From the NCBI GenBank assembly GCA_964058805.1, contig CAXKVV010001908.1:1-32266 (forward strand): 32,266 nucleotides of DNA, given 5' to 3'. Under the pieces are notes generated by a model that was given only the letters and a program-made list of their open reading frames with translations, did no database searches and was not told where the DNA came from. The DNA is from Schoenoplectus triqueter (Eukaryota; Streptophyta; Magnoliopsida; Poales; Cyperaceae). Numbering within the stretch: the stretch's first letter is position 1; each line of letters begins with the position of its first letter. Below, piece by piece: positions 31,712 through 32,266 of this stretch. The position numbers were made by a program, and so were the translations under genes.

Positions 31712-32109
31712 TAGAGGCTGGCAAAAAAAAGTTAGCGTACTCGACTCGTTTGGGATCGATTTGTTAATGGACCGAGTCATTAACGAGTTGATTTGTTAAG
31801 CTCGTCAAGCCGGCTTGTTAATGAGGCGAGCTTGATTTTTGGCTGACTCTACTCGTTTGACTCGGTTAATTTATATTATTTTTATTATAAAATTTTAATA
31901 TTATAAATAATTTATTGTATGATATGTACTTAAGGTGTTATATTAAATTTATGTAAAATATATTATCATTAATTTTGTATAAATTTGATATATAATATTA
32001 TTAATTATTAAATAAATTTTAATAAATTTTAATGAGTCATCTCGACTCAGTTCGTTAAGTTAATAAATCGAACATGAACTTAATCTAGATCGGCTCATTT
32101 ACACGCCTA
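31712..32109. mobile_element. Possible hAT-like MITE remnant
   Basis: The left end TAGAGGCTGGCAAAA and the inverted right end TAGGCGTGTAAATGAGCCG resemble TAGGGGTGGCAAA-type hAT termini. Subterminal words ACTCGTTTG, GACTCG and GAGTCA recur at both ends around an AT-rich core. The flanking 8-mers agree at only four positions, so the boundaries are tentative. Confidence 0.45.
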
Positions 32110-32110
32110 C

Positions 32111-32164
32111 TCGAACTGGACTCTTTATGATAGGAGGTCGAACTGGACTCTTTATGATAGGAGG
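32111..32164. repeat. 27-bp tandem duplication
   Basis: Two identical adjacent copies of a 27-bp unit starting TCGAACTGGACTCTTTATGA lie at 32111-32137 and 32138-32164, next to the hAT-like remnant. Identity suggests a recent slippage or repair event. Confidence 0.9.
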
Positions 32165-32266
32165 TAGCATGTAAGTTGGATATTGATTTATTATGGATGT
32201 GGAGTCTATTTGTTCGAGTAGATGCTTTTTTCTTTTTCAATGTCAATTCTCGCATCCCAGAAGTTT

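Noticed and set aside
1..32266. CRISPR array, bacterial operon, phage or multi-gene defence system
   Set aside because: The window is plant nuclear DNA with spliced genes; no regularly spaced repeats with unique spacers or clustered partner genes exist.

Overview
This is a piece of a plant nuclear genome, most likely a eudicot. It is AT-rich, its genes are split by GT-AG introns, and it carries plant-type transposon debris and two decayed plastid-type tRNA genes. I cannot name the species. Four gene loci can be supported by joining exons in frame.

Layout. Positions 1-3280 hold no gene. They contain a possible retrotransposon remnant, an imperfect long inverted repeat (about 1009-1505) and two abutting hAT-like elements (1685-2095 and 2104-2760) that share an 8-bp target duplication. 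Positions 3288-7300 hold a divergent elongin-C-like gene (coding part 5601-7218), an upstream partial duplicate of its 3' part (4707-5013) and an inverted copy of a putative 5' exon. The elongin-like gene has lost the expected start codon and gained a new C-terminal tail, and one of its introns carries a 533-bp MITE. Positions 8477-13309 hold a complete six-exon CHX-type monovalent cation/proton antiporter (826 residues). One of its introns contains a 5'-truncated LINE with an identical 65-bp target duplication.

Positions 13310-17265 are mostly intergenic, with a plastid-like trnH-GUG relic and then the non-coding 5' exon and intron of a small gene. That gene (17267-17464) encodes a 65-residue COA3-like mitochondrial cytochrome oxidase assembly protein. 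Positions 17580-21690 hold no gene but contain three inverted-repeat elements, one of them a foldback (19539-19857) with perfect terminal repeats and target duplications. Positions 21700-31215 hold a ten-coding-exon TBC-domain Rab GTPase-activating protein (626 residues, both catalytic fingers present). Its introns contain a foldback MITE, a plastid-like trnS-GGA relic, a SINE 3' end, a hAT-like MITE and a local inverted duplication covering a splice donor. The right end holds another hAT-like remnant and a 27-bp tandem duplication.

The genes have unrelated jobs (ubiquitin-ligase adaptor or transcription elongation, ion transport, respiratory-complex assembly, membrane trafficking) and show no functional cluster. 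I found no defence system, CRISPR array, operon or other new multi-gene system. The unusual material is structural: the shared-target hAT pair, the tandemly multiplied branch-point/acceptor cassette in the CHX gene, the inverted duplication at a RabGAP splice donor, and the remodelled elongin-C paralogue. Exon boundaries were deduced by eye from splice consensus, reading frame and remembered family sequences; no alignment or transcript evidence was available.
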